This document shows positions 12,064-22,309 of a stretch of 64,000 bases of DNA, in pieces; within the stretch, counting starts at the first letter, position 1; each line of letters opens with the position of its first letter. Under the pieces are notes generated by a model. That model was given only the letters and a program-made list of their open reading frames with translations. It was not told the origin of the DNA and ran no database searches. Both the position numbers and the translations under genes were made by a program. The stretch covers positions 8,201,765 through 8,265,764 of the forward strand of contig CM048840.1 of assembly GCA_026545765.1 (NCBI GenBank). Reading direction: 5' to 3'. This DNA is from Plantago major. Lineage: Eukaryota > Streptophyta > Magnoliopsida > Lamiales > Plantaginaceae.

Positions 12064-12885
12064 ATGCTGGAAGATTCAGTTTCTGCAGCTGCTGCTTCTT
12101 CTTCACTAACACTATGGGAATCCATGAACAGCTGGTTCACCCCCACTGTCCTCTTCCTCCTCCTCAACCTCATGATCGGAACCATCGCTCTCACTTCCTC
12201 CCTAACCAACCAATCCACCACCGCCAAACAACCCAACTCTGATCCCAACACTCCCACCAAACTCCTCCGATCACCCTCCGTCCTCCAACGCATCAAATCC
12301 ATCAACTTCCACACCCACTTCAACAGATCTCCCGAACAACAATCCCACAAACCACCACCAGATTCCGACTCCCACTTAACCCAAACCGTCGAGTCTCACT
12401 CCCACTACTTCTTCCCACCTCCCGAAACTACCCCTCCCGTGCAACAGCACTACACTTTCGACCAGGAAACGCAAACCCAGTTCACTTTCGACCAAAGGCT
12501 CGATTTTGACGAGAAAATCGACGAGGAGGAAGAGGAGATGCAGAGTATGGACCAAGTGTACAGTCAACTGAAGGGGAATCGGACCAAGTCGGACACGAAG
12601 CCGGCTTCCGGTCAGATTCCGGTGAAGCTGCCGAAGAAGATGAAAAAGTCGGCAAGTTCCAAGTCGGCGTTTGGGCATTTCGAGGCGGCGGAGATCGTTG
12701 AGGCGCGCCGGCCGGCGACGGTGAGGGAGAAGGGAGTGGCGAAGATTGCGGAAGGGGATGAGGAAGTGGATGCGAAGGCGGATGATTTCATCAACAAGTT
12801 CAAGCAGCAGTTGAAGTTGCAGAGGTTGGATTCGATTATCAGGTACAAGGATATGATTGGGAGGGGGAGTGGTGCAACCAGATGA
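12064..12885 (+). CDS. DUF4408 / DUF761 domain protein (PAMP-induced A70-like)
   Basis: Single-exon gene for 273 residues. Near the N-terminus, WESMNSWFTPTVLFLLLNLM followed by IGTIALTSSL (residues 18-46) is the DUF4408 signature: a short amphipathic start and one hydrophobic, probably membrane-inserted, segment. Residues 240-273 contain DDFINKFKQQLKLQRLDSII, the C-terminal DUF761 motif. The middle is low-complexity, rich in Pro, Ser and His and then in Glu and Lys. This domain pair defines a plant family that includes the Arabidopsis PAMP-induced protein A70. The molecular function is unknown, and the membrane location and a stress link are inferences from the family. The start is the first ATG after the TATA box and CT-rich leader. 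Codons are C-rich at first and then G-rich. Open frames on the opposite strand are shadows. Confidence 0.93.
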   Translation: MLEDSVSAAAASSSLTLWESMNSWFTPTVLFLLLNLMIGTIALTSSLTNQSTTAKQPNSDPNTPTKLLRSPSVLQRIKSINFHTHFNRSPEQQSHKPPPDSDSHLTQTVESHSHYFFPPPETTPPVQQHYTFDQETQTQFTFDQRLDFDEKIDEEEEEMQSMDQVYSQLKGNRTKSDTKPASGQIPVKLPKKMKKSASSKSAFGHFEAAEIVEARRPATVREKGVAKIAEGDEEVDAKADDFINKFKQQLKLQRLDSIIRYKDMIGRGSGATR

Positions 12886-14388
12886 ACTTTTTAGGGGGGG
12901 TTATGGGGTTTTGTTGTAGTTCTGGGGTTGTTTTGCAATTTCGGGGAAGTTGAAGGCGTTTTATGTGGGTGGCCTTTTTGGTAAATAGACTAGTTTTGGA
13001 AGGGTATTTTGGCCTTTTGACAAATGTTGTTGCATTAATTGGAGGAACATCTTGGGGGAATTTTATGCTATTCGATTGTCTTACAAATTATTGCTTATTT
13101 TATATCATTGCAAGTTCTTTTTTTTTTTTTTGTTTTTTTCGTAGTATTGAATTGAACTGCATTTTTTTCTTTATTGCACATGGTGAGGAGTATTATTGGA
13201 GATGTGGTAAAAGCTGTAGGAGTGATTTGGAAGTTTGTTGTACATGTGGGGTTCTTTCTGCAAATTGGGGGAAGTTGAGGGGTTTCTGTCATTCATGGTT
13301 GGAGGTTTGGTTAGTTGAGCCTTTTTGGTAAATAGACTAGGTTTGTAAGGGTATTTTGGTCGTTAGTTGATGATGTTGCATTAATTGGAGTTGTATCTTG
13401 ACAAAATTTTATGCTCAAAATTATCTTAGATTTTATTTATTTATTTTCACCCACTGCGGAAATTTGAACCATTTAAAGCTTCATATTATTGTAAGAAAGT
13501 ACCCCAATTATGGAGTTTAAAAAAAAAATTCTTATGGAACTTCTATTGCCTTGCATTGCACATGGTAAGGGTATTACGGGAAATGTGTTGGATTACAAGA
13601 ACATGAATCACATGGTTGTGAATTGTGATAGGGAGTGTGGTGTTGCATCAAGGTAAAAGATGATGTAAATCAAAAAGTAATAATTCGCTTATAAATATTT
13701 ACAGCAGAATAACATTATAGACTTCATAGACTTTTACTTAAGGAAACAGTAGGAAAATTAGAGCTACAAAGAGGCATTTCTTCTACATATCAGATTAAAA
13801 AGGGTCGCATAGTGTTTTATTTACTACATATTTTACAGATTTTCTCTACGCAGTACCACCGGAGTTAGCAACGGAATCTATTATATTATATATATATATT
13901 TTTGCTTTGTGATTTTGTTATAGTTGGGGGGTTGATTTTGCAATTATGGTGGGAGTTTGGTTGGTTGTCTCCTTTTGGTAAAATAGACTGGTTTTGGAGA
14001 GGTATCTTGGCCACTTTACAAATCTGGATGAATTTTTCCTAATGCACGGATTGGTAGGCAGGTTTCTATCTTTTAACGGATTAACAGGACATATACAATC
14101 CTTGGTAGTATTTCCAACCTCTTCTCAGATGTGCTCCGGATTAATAAGTCCGGAAAAGAAACCTGGATGTGCTTCGAAACCCTTCACAGTCTGATTAGGG
14201 CATCACGTATGTGTTTTATCACCCATGAACCTGCGTTTCCAGTCCATATCTTGCCAACCACGGTAAGCAATTCTCGCTTATTGCAAGGGTTGTGGAGCTA
14301 TGTTTTGGGGTGGGTAGGGCAATTGTTATTTATGTGTTATTTTTCATTATATTCATATTTTGTGTATAAGATTAAAAAAATCAAATAT
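12886..14388. repeat. Diverged repeats downstream of the DUF4408 gene
   Basis: The 3' flank is built from repeated blocks. The segment TTTTTGGTAAATAGACTAG with a following AAGGGTATTTTGG occurs near 12975, 13324 and, more diverged, 13970. A second block, GCATTGCACATGG followed by a G-rich stretch and a GTATTA-type motif, occurs near 13175, 13553 and 15285. The order suggests repeated tandem duplication of the 3' untranslated region with later decay. No coding exon is recognised here. Short frames at 12963-13331 and 13994-14424 lie within these repeats. Confidence 0.6.
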
Positions 14389-14681
14389 TGTAACGCCAAA
14401 AAGTTTCAAGATAGTTTAAACTAGTTTAGAACATTATTCATACTAATAAAATGCACTTTTTTTTTTTCGGGAATTCATTCATATGAACTTCAGAGGGCTT
14501 CGAAGGGGAGCGTGTTTGCTTCAATCTTAGGATGGGTGATCAATTAGGAAGTCTCTCGGGTACGTGCACGAGTGAAGATAAAATGCACAGGAAAGAACGT
14601 GTTGGTACAGTAGGATATCAACTGGAGTGCACACTGGTCCAAATGGTCGGGCATCGGTCCGCAATGGAACAGAGCGTTACA
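14389..14681 (+). repeat. Cassandra left LTR
   Basis: A 293-bp repeat from TGTAACGCC to GCGTTACA. The 5S-like domain runs from about 14485 to 14569. It contains A-box-like GAGCGTGTTTG, the intermediate element GGATGG and C-box-like GGGTGATCAATTAGGAAG. The last third (CTGGTCCAAATGGTCGG onward) aligns with the end of the right LTR. Confidence 0.8.
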
Positions 14682-14682
14682 A

Positions 14683-14695
14683 AGATATCAGAGCC
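14683..14695 (+). promoter_or_regulatory. Primer binding site for initiator tRNA-Met
   Basis: AAGATATCAGAGCC follows the left LTR after one base. The ten bases TATCAGAGCC equal the complement of the 3' end of plant initiator tRNA-Met, the primer used by Cassandra. Confidence 0.75.
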
Positions 14696-14775
14696 GAGCC
14701 AACTCAAAGCCCACAAGGAATGGACCGTTCTTCCGGAAAAAATGCAACGGGGACGTCACACCATTTAATAGGTAA

Positions 14776-15144
14776 TGTAAAACCCCCCCCCCCAAAAAAA
14801 AAAAGTTTCAAAAGAGTTTGAAAGAGTTAAAAACTATACTCGTACCAATAATGTTCATTTTTTTTTTTTAAGGTGTTTATCCATAAGAACTTTATAGTTA
14901 GTCGTGATTGTTATAGAGTAATCTTATAATGGGTGACTACTAACAACGTGCAATTTTTTTTTTTTGGAATTTATGTAAAAAATTAAAAGTTAAGCGTGTT
15001 TGTTCTGAAGCAATCTTAAAATGATTGATTAACTTGGAAGAACATGTGTTTAGTGAGGTTAACATATCACACGGATACCGTCCATGACTAACTGTGCTGG
15101 CTTAAATGATCGGATATTGACATGTTATTGAATGGGACGTTACA
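14776..15144 (+). repeat. Cassandra right LTR with duplicated 5S-like domain
   Basis: A 369-bp repeat from TGTAAAACCC to ACGTTACA, 76 bp longer than the left LTR. The excess comes from two successive 5S-like stretches. One is at 14882-14951 (AGAACTTTATAGTTAGTCGT, then AATGGGTGACTACT) and one at 14985-15048 (AAAAGTTAAGCGTGTTTG, then AATGATTGATTAACTTGGAA). Each is preceded by a T-run of about 10-12 bp. The second keeps the better A-box (AGTTAAGCGTG) and the first the better C-box (ATGGGTGAC). Confidence 0.75.
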
Positions 15145-18000
15145 ATTATCCTTTTATTTAATACTAATAAAATTTTAAGATATGTCTCCTTGGTCGATTT
15201 TTAATCCATTCACCCGTTCAAAAGCTTCAAATCACAAAGTTTGTTTATTTTCTGCCATATGTCCCGTTGAATATTTCACCTTGCATTGCACATGGAGAGG
15301 GGGTATTATTGGAAATGTGTTGGGCTGATCTAGTGGTGGTGTATCATGTTCATGTGCTCATGAATGTGACTTGTAGTAACTTGGAATGGCATCACCGACT
15401 TTTCACCTGAAAAGGATTAATATATGTGATATAATTGTATAAATAGTCCAATGTTTGGTATTCAATTTTAAACTCAAATGTGTTAAGTTTTGAAGTTGAT
15501 ACATATTCATTAAATTAAAATTGAGTTCTCAAGTTTTATGTGTAGTTTTAGAGATGGATAGTATTTAGTAGTATTATATTCGAATTTTAAGTTAATAAAC
15601 AATAACTCAATTTGAGATGATAGTATATAATGGAGAATGAAATACAAAATTGACAAAAGCAATTCAAGTTGAGAAAACTCAACTCGAGTCCAAAGTTAAA
15701 ATACACAGGCAAGAGGTATGCAATAACATTTGTGTAGGTATTATTTATAGAGATAGATTAGGAATACTAAAAGGGCGCAGAGTGGGGAGACAATCACAAG
15801 ACATAATTTAGCAAGCTTAAGGAAGTGGACCATAAAGCGTGAGCTTTTGATTCTATGATAAGAGTTTTTGGTGGAATCTTGAATCGAATTGGCTCGGTTG
15901 CTTTGTCTTTGAGACTTACTTTTTGGCCACTTAGGAAATAAAAACATGATAAGGTATGGCTAATCTTTATGACCGTCCATCCATCTTAGGCTTTCACTAT
16001 AGTATCCTTTACTACTAAGGGTATTTTGACAAAAACATTTTCACAAATTACTGACTGACTATTCAATATTATTGAATTAAAACTCAATTCGAATGAGTTT
16101 TGATAAAATTCAATTTGATGAATAGTAGCTTAATTGTAGTTAAGTTTTAAAATTCTGAATTTAATTCTACAAGGTTTAATGGTGTAGTGGTATAAAGTTT
16201 GAAATTTTGTATTTAGTACTATAAGTAGTACTAGAATGCGCGTGTCACGCTACGCGTGACAAGCGATATTCTCGACATCTATAACTTCTAACAAGTTTGG
16301 TTTTGTTCTACTAATCGACATGTGTAACTTTACATGTTACAAGAACCAATTTCATGTCTTGGAAGTGAAATTGACATACCAATTTCAGTCCATGTCTACG
16401 AACTGAAATTGGTATAGTACTAATTATTAAGTCTATGAACTAAATTATCTATCATCATGTAGTAAACAGACCAGTTTTTACGCAAAGATTGTACATTAGT
16501 AAACATATCGATATTTGTTTGGTTTCAAATTCAAATTGAGAAAACTCAATTCAAATTGAGTTTTTGAATAGTTTTTGTATACAAAAACGCAACTGGAATT
16601 GAATTTTCTCAATTCCAATTTAGAACCAAACGCTATAGTCTCCAAGGTTGAAGCCTTTCACTATATCAAGAACTAAATCAAATGAAAAAGAACGAAAACG
16701 GTACCAAGTAGGGTACTATAATTAACTCGAAGTTATGGATCCTCCATCTCAAATGGTCCACAAATATGCAATAGAAGAAATATCTTCCTAACACTTAGGC
16801 TCTGTTCTATTCGTCTAAATAGAACTGAACTGAATTTTAGTACAAAAATGAACTAAGCAAAATTAAACATAACTAAATTGAATGAATCTGAACTGAAATT
16901 AATGAGTTTTAAGATGAAAATAAAGAAGATTTAAGAAGCGACACAACTTCAATTACCAAAACGGTAACGACAAAAGCAAAATGACAAAATTTTAGTTTCA
17001 TTCCATATAATTTCCAGAACTCCAGCATATAATCTCAAACGTTCAATACATCATCATGAGTTCATTTTACAGGAATGTCACTATGTATGCTTCCCTTCAT
17101 TTCAGTTATGCATTTCATTGACCAATCTGTTTTCACTTTTCAGGGAGCGCTTCCAAAGCTGATCGTTTCAAATGCCTGTTCATACAATAAAGTTCAAGTT
17201 AGCACATTGTCAGTTCAGTCAGCCCTATACCAGAATCAAGAAGCATTCATTCATAGCGAGCCAATCAAGTCAAAAGCTGGATTCGGCTCAATGTGATATG
17301 AACCCAAAAGTTCCCTATTACGTAATGTTCTGCTTGCTATCTCTACAACCGTTATCGGACCTGAAACAACCCATCTTTGGAGCTGTGATCAGCTCCTAAA
17401 GAAAGCTAACAGACCAGATTTAGAGTTGTGCATAGCTCCAAAACAGAGCTGGAACAGCCCCCTTTTGGAACTCTTGCTTTAACATATATTCATTCCACCT
17501 GATACCAAAGTTGTTGACAAATCAAAATAAATTAGCAGAGACAAAATGCATTTCATTGACAACAACTGAAAAATCAATTTACAGATCCTCTACTTAATCA
17601 CTAAAACATAATCTTGATCAGTGACTCTCAGTTATAGGTTCAAGCAAACCCAATGTTGAATCAAATCAGAGAATCACATGACTGCAGAATCTCTAATTCA
17701 AAATCTCAAAATGAATGTATGTGTAAGCAACAAACTATAGTTACAAAGAAGATCTTTAGTAAATACTCACAATCATACTTTACAATGAGAGAATAAGCAG
17801 CAACACTCCTGAACAATGAGACAACAGGTTCACACATGGCTTATGTGCTTAAGATTATACTAATCTATTGTCATGCTTGTCAATAGCCTCGAACAAGTCA
17901 ACAATTACTAACACTGACATCATTAACCGGAATAGAATCTATCTCAACCAATCTCATTCAAACCAGTCTTGTCAACAATAGAATTTCATAAAATCAGAAA
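15145..18000. other. Non-coding stretch
   Basis: No gene was recognised. Near 15285 there is another copy of the GCATTGCACATGG block seen downstream of the DUF4408 gene. At 16243-16261 a perfect GC-rich hairpin (TGTCACGC, TAC, GCGTGACA) stands out from the A+T-rich surroundings. Around 16500-16630 and 16800-16900 are AATTGAG/CTCAATT-rich palindromic pieces typical of degenerate MITEs. The part from 17040 to 18000 is less A+T-rich and could be the downstream part of the putative minus-strand transcript at 18018-18440. Confidence 0.4.
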
Positions 18001-18017
18001 ACAGGAATAGAACTTAC

Positions 18018-18440
18018 CAGAAGAAGCATGAATTATATTCTGCTGGAATGGAGAGAAAATCGACTATCCCGCGGACTCAGAGCCAGATCTTGGGAGAAGG
18101 CGCTACATTTAGAGTCGGATGATGTGTTGATTGATTCTGAGAAAGAAGCCTAAATCGAGATTGGATTTGCTTACATTCAGAATCTCTGCTAGCCGTCCCA
18201 GCCGATTGGAATCTGCGATTTAGAGACGGTAAGAGCTGGCTGGCGGATTTTTAGGGTTTTTTCTTCGAGATTCTAGAGGATCAGGACGGATCGGTGACGA
18301 CGAACAGGAGGAAAGCATCGGAGCTAGTTTTAGAGAGAATGGCATCTAGGTGAGGAGACGAGAGTGATTGAATCTGCTGTAAATGAAGAGGAAGAAGAAG
18401 CCGATCTTTTCTCCACGCGATAGTTCACGCGCCAGATAAG
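18018..18440 (-). ncRNA. Possible 5' exon of a minus-strand transcript
   Basis: On the minus strand this unusually GC-rich block has the look of a plant 5' exon. It has a C/T-rich leader (CTTCTTCTTCCTCTTCATTT), a run AAAAAACCCTAAAAATCCGC typical of plant leaders, and a consensus donor (TTCTTCTG/GTAAGTTC) at its downstream end near 18018. The longest frame from a sensible ATG (18345 to 18220) is 41 residues, Ser/Pro-rich and unrecognised. It could be a long non-coding RNA or the leader of a gene whose coding exons I cannot see. Expression evidence would decide. Confidence 0.25.
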
Positions 18441-18508
18441 ACTTATTATTAGGGTATTAAGACGCTTATGAGATAGTCTTATTTAGATATTAATGCATTA
18501 CTCAAGAT

Positions 18509-19270
18509 GCATTACAACAACACCCTGTACAATTTGGGTCCTCCGTTCAATTTTCCGTCATCAAAGATGACATGGCAACCGGAAAAGTAATTTTGACCAG
18601 TAGGAGGGACATGTGTCGCCCTCACATTTATTTTGGCTAATAATTTTTTAAAAAAATGAAAAAATAGTTTTTAAAAATCAGAAAAATATATAAAAATCAG
18701 AAAATCTTATACATATTAAAAATTAAATTAAAAACTAAAAACAATTGTGGGAGACACGTGTCTCAAACAGTAAAAGGAATCCAACGGGGAGAAAAAAAAC
18801 AAGAGAATCTCGACATGTATTTCACTTCGCGGATATGAAGAAAAAGCAATGAAATTGTACCAATTATGTTAGTGAATCTCGGATTTGTTCTTAATTGGGT
18901 AGGAGAAATTTTAGGGTTTATGTCAATTGGGGAAGAACACTACTATAAACCTAAATCCTCCTTTTTTTCTTCCCGTTGGATTCCTTTTACTTTGTGAGAC
19001 ACGTGTCCCACACATATTTTTTTATATTTTTAATTTTTTAAATTATTTTGATTTTTTAAATTATTTGCTTTTCTTAGTGAGAATTATATATTTTTTTGAT
19101 TTTTTAAAAAATATTTTTTCATTTTTTTAAAAAAAATTGCCAGAATTAATGTGAGGGCGACATGTGTCCCTTCTAATTAAAAAACGCCGGTTAAAATGGT
19201 CAAAATTACTTCTCCGGTTGCGAAAATCGAACGGAGGACCCAAATTGTACGGGGTGTTGTTGTAATGTAC
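18509..19270. mobile_element. Fold-back element with long inverted arms
   Basis: The left arm starts near 18509 with CATTACAACAACACC, CTGTACAATTTGGGTCCTCC. The right arm ends near 19270 with the reverse complement (GGAGGACCCAAATTGTACGG, GGTGTTGTTGTAATG). Each arm is about 300 bp. Outer and inner parts match (GGACACATGTCGCCCTCACA-like and GGAATCCAACGGG-like segments), leaving a loop of about 150 bp. Both arms carry a GACACGTGTC-type G-box palindrome (18752-18760 and 18999-19008 approximately). No coding sequence. The family is not assigned because the target-site duplication is not clear. Confidence 0.7.
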
Positions 19271-19605
19271 TCAAATTGGTCATAGCCGTTCTAGTGTACC
19301 TAAAATGGCACTGTCTCATTATAGTGTACCAAAAAAATAATTTACTCATTATTATTATATACTCTAATAATCAATTCGATGTATTGAGTTATAATTTGAG
19401 ACTATAAGGTTTGATGGTATACAAATTTGATTATGTTGTATAAGAATTTTTTTTTGTTAGAATAAACCAATTCGATGGAGTAGAATATCATTGAGTTTAA
19501 TTTTAATCACCTCTTTTTGACCAAATTCAATTCAAGTTGAATAAACTTAACTTGAGTTTAATGGTAAACATTATGTGAGAGTTTTAACTTAACAATGATA
19601 TTTAT

Positions 19606-20157
19606 TGTTGAACGACCTAGATTAAATATGAAAATTTCAACAGTGGTGTTCAAATCCAGGATATGGAAAGTGGAGAATTAGTAAGGCATTTAACTAATTC
19701 AGTTTCTTGATTCTAGAAAGAATTCTAGGTGGTTTTTTTATACAAGAAGGTTACCTAAATTAGTTTTCTTGTGCTAGAAGGATGAGTAATTAGTTTTTTT
19801 GTTAATGTAGGATTTGGTAGTTGAGTTCTCTATATATAGTCAAGGGGACTTGTTTGTTACTTAGATCAGATCAGATCAGACTAGAATATCAACAATAGAA
19901 GATTGATAGGAAGTTATGGATCATACTTCGGAGAATAGCATATTAGGTTGGTCTTATCTTTTATGTGGGATTGTTCTCGTTACGTCGTATGTCTGTAACC
20001 TAAGTATCAATAAAGGTTATTGGTTGATCTCCGTGGACGTAGGCATTGTTGAACCACGTTAAATCTTACATCTCTTGCTTTCTGGTCTTGGTTCATTGTT
20101 TGTTCAATTATTATTTTCTGTCATTGTTGCATTATTACTCATTGTTTTAACTTAACA
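19606..20157 (+). mobile_element. Copia-like solo LTR
   Basis: The block begins TGTTGAACGACC and ends AACTTAACA. It contains a TATA box (CTCTATATATAGTC) and then, about 190 bp later, CCGTGGACGTAGGCATTG followed by GAACCACGTTAAATCTT. That last pair is the characteristic end of transcribed LTRs of plant Ty1/copia elements. No primer site, polyprotein or second LTR follows, so it is probably a solo LTR. No convincing 5-bp target duplication was found. The motif TTTTAACTTAACA also occurs just left of the block. Confidence 0.55.
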
Positions 20158-21062
20158 CATTCGGTATATATAGTTGGTACTTGGTAATTAGTGTTTATTT
20201 GAGATGGTGTTACATTTAGAAAAAGTACTGAAATCTAACTAATTCGTATTATTTAGTGAATCAAGTCAATATACTACCGAAGGAAGTTTCATCTTAATTT
20301 AGTTGTAGAGTTAGCAGGAAACATCAAAATGCATTGATTGTCTTGTTTATTTGTACATTGTTGTCGTTGATGGTTAGATAGATGGCTAGACTTGAAGGAG
20401 GACAAAATTGGTTACCTTATTTTGCGGTTGATCAAGTCTGTTGAAGTATGAAATGACATGTTGTTCTGGCAAGTGTAGTGTAGGAGTAGAACATTGTCAT
20501 ATTCCTTCTTGGTTGTTGATCCAGTCCCAGAGTACGTAAGGTAAAAAAATTCTGAAGGTTGCTAAATACCAAACGTTAAGGTTACTATTAACTTTGGGAA
20601 TTTTTGTAAACCAACAAGTAATTCGAGTTAATGGATGGACTATTGGGATGACACTAGTATACTCATAATTAATCCACAAGAACAAAGAGACTCCTACTAA
20701 AGTTGTATAAAACCTTTACCTGTGATGGCTGCAGATGGTTCATTGTTATTTTTTTGGGAAGGTAATAAATATCTAGCACCATTTCAATTGGTATGTACTA
20801 TTGGAAAGAATCCAAGAAAGAATTCACTCGGACTTGTGTCCGAATCTATAATGGACAACAACATATAAATAGAAAAATGGTATTGACGTATCATTCACAA
20901 TAAAATACCTCAAATCCATAGCACACTATCATCATATCAATGATAGTTTGGATATGGAGTATATGTTACAACAGGATGTCATTAATCAATGAATGAGACT
21001 TAGTGTGATCTATAAAGGTCATGTTGCTCAACAATATCGTCATTTGTACCATATAAGTGATG
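20158..21062. other. Non-coding stretch between solo LTR and hAT element
   Basis: No gene, element boundary or strong repeat was recognised. Confidence 0.45.
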
Positions 21063-21070
21063 ACCATGCC

Positions 21071-22301
21071 CACTGGCGAGGTCAAACTGGGGAGAGCTGA
21101 GTCAGTTGACCCAGCTGACTTTGGCCCAACCCATTTATACTAGTAACAAAATGTTTAAAAAAAAAAAAATTACCTTTGACCCAGCTGGCCCAATTATGTT
21201 CAACAGTCACTATCACATCTTCTCTTCTTCTCTACGACTCAGAGCGCCGATCTAGACATTCAGATATTTTCGCCAATCGCGCCACCACCACTATCGACGG
21301 CGTTAATGGAGAATACCTGAACGGAATTGTGCTATTCTTGTTGTTTCCTTCAATCTCTGTAAATTGTGCACTGAGGTATAATTTAAAACCCTCAATTTCA
21401 ATTTCAATTTTTATTTTTTTGTTTATTTTGATATTTGGGGCTGAATCTGAAATGTCATGTAATGAATTTGAGTTCATTACAATTTACAAGTATAGAAAAC
21501 CTTCTTGTCTTTTTATATATGGTCCAGCCGTCCAGTAGGCAGTAGTATGTTGTCTGTTAGTGACTTAGTGTTGCACACATGCTTTAATTTGTTAATCAAT
21601 TAACAGTAGGAGTTTTTTTGTTATGCAGACAATGGATAGATTTGTGATTAGGGGCCGTCCTCCATTATCCACCATTTCGGATGAGAATTGTTCAACGAAG
21701 AGAATGCGTATCGAGTTTTGTGAAGATGATATTATTCATGATCCTGCAAACCGTAGACCGATTGATTCTTATGATCCTAACATTAGAGATCAAGTCCGTA
21801 TGGCATACTTGTTAAAAGGGCCTTGTCAACCTATGAATCATGTATTTCCACAAAGGTTGTTACCGGTGAGCTAAGGAGATTTAGTTCGGAGTGGCTTGAC
21901 CAGATTAATTGGTTGGATTATAGTACATCAAGTGATCAAGCATATTGCTTGTTTTGTTATCTTTTCAAAAACTTTGTGGGTTCACAGTCGGGTGGAGGTG
22001 TATTCGTATCAAAAGGATTTACGAATTGGAAAAAGGCTCTAGGTACATTTAAAGACCATGTTGACTTGACTAATAGTAGTCATAATGAAGCAAGAAGGAA
22101 ATGCGAAAATTTGCAGAATCAACGTCAAAGTGTGTCCTATTTGTTGTCAAAGCAAGACCTTGCATCACAAGATTCTTACCGCGTTAGATTGACATGGAGC
22201 TTAAAGTGTTCACGATATCTTTTGCATTAACTAAAATTTTATTGCGAAACATATCTATCCAAGTTCGACCCCGGTGAATTTTGGTCCTGAATTCGCCACT
22301 G
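21071..22301 (+). mobile_element. hAT element, internally deleted, 8-bp target duplication
   Basis: The 1231-bp element is flanked by a perfect 8-bp direct repeat ACCATGCC (21063-21070 and 22302-22309), the size made by hAT transposases. The termini are imperfect inverted repeats: CACTGGCGAGG on the left against the complement of ATTCGCCACTG on the right (CAGTGGCGAAT). Inside is the 5' part of a TTF-type zinc-finger hAT transposase. It is joined directly to a typical 3' end (AGTTCGACCCCGGTGAATTT), so most of the transposase, including the dimerisation domain, has been deleted. Confidence 0.88.
21623..22230 (+). pseudogene. TTF-type zinc-finger hAT transposase, 5' fragment
   Basis: Two overlapping frames encode the N-terminal region of plant zinc finger MYM-type-1-like hAT transposases. 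They read DPANRRPIDSYDPNIRDQVR, then AYLLKGPCQPMNHVFPQ in the first frame, and RRFSSEWLDQINWLDYSTSS, DQAYCLFCYLFKNF and NEARRKCENLQNQRQS in the second. The paired Cys of CLFCYLF and the F-x-NWKKA motif are those of the TTF zinc finger. A single frameshift lies near 21860, between FPQ and RRF. The frame stops at 22228-22230, where the internal deletion joins the 3' end of the element. The DDE catalytic domain is gone, so the protein is non-functional. Confidence 0.85.
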
Positions 22302-22309
22302 ACCATGCC

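Larger units (their letters stand above)
14389..15144 (+). mobile_element. Cassandra-type TRIM retrotransposon with 5S-rRNA-like LTRs
   Basis: Two related repeats begin TGTAA and end GTTACA: the left LTR at 14389-14681 and the right LTR at 14776-15144. They flank a 94-bp interior. Immediately inside the left LTR the bases TATCAGAGCC (14686-14695) match the usual initiator-Met-tRNA primer site TGGTATCAGAGC. Both LTRs carry the internal-promoter half of plant 5S rRNA; in the left LTR the best piece is TTAGGATGGGTGATCAATTA (14528-14547). Total length is 756 bp, with no coding capacity. All of this matches Cassandra, the TRIM family that carries 5S sequence in its LTRs. The 5 bp on each side (AATAT and ATTAT) agree at four of five positions, consistent with a target duplication. 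The two LTRs have diverged strongly, so it is old. Confidence 0.85.

Noticed and set aside
12376-12848. Antisense frames over the DUF4408 gene
   Set aside because: Shadows of the GC-rich coding strand with no family similarity.
14485-15048. Functional 5S rRNA gene
   Set aside because: Only degenerate 3' halves of 5S are present, they lie inside paired LTRs, and a primer binding site follows; a Cassandra element explains them.
19581-20156. Direct repeat TTTTAACTTAACA as a target duplication of the copia-like LTR
   Set aside because: At 13 bp it is too long for a copia target duplication and the right copy overlaps the LTR end itself, so it cannot define the boundaries.
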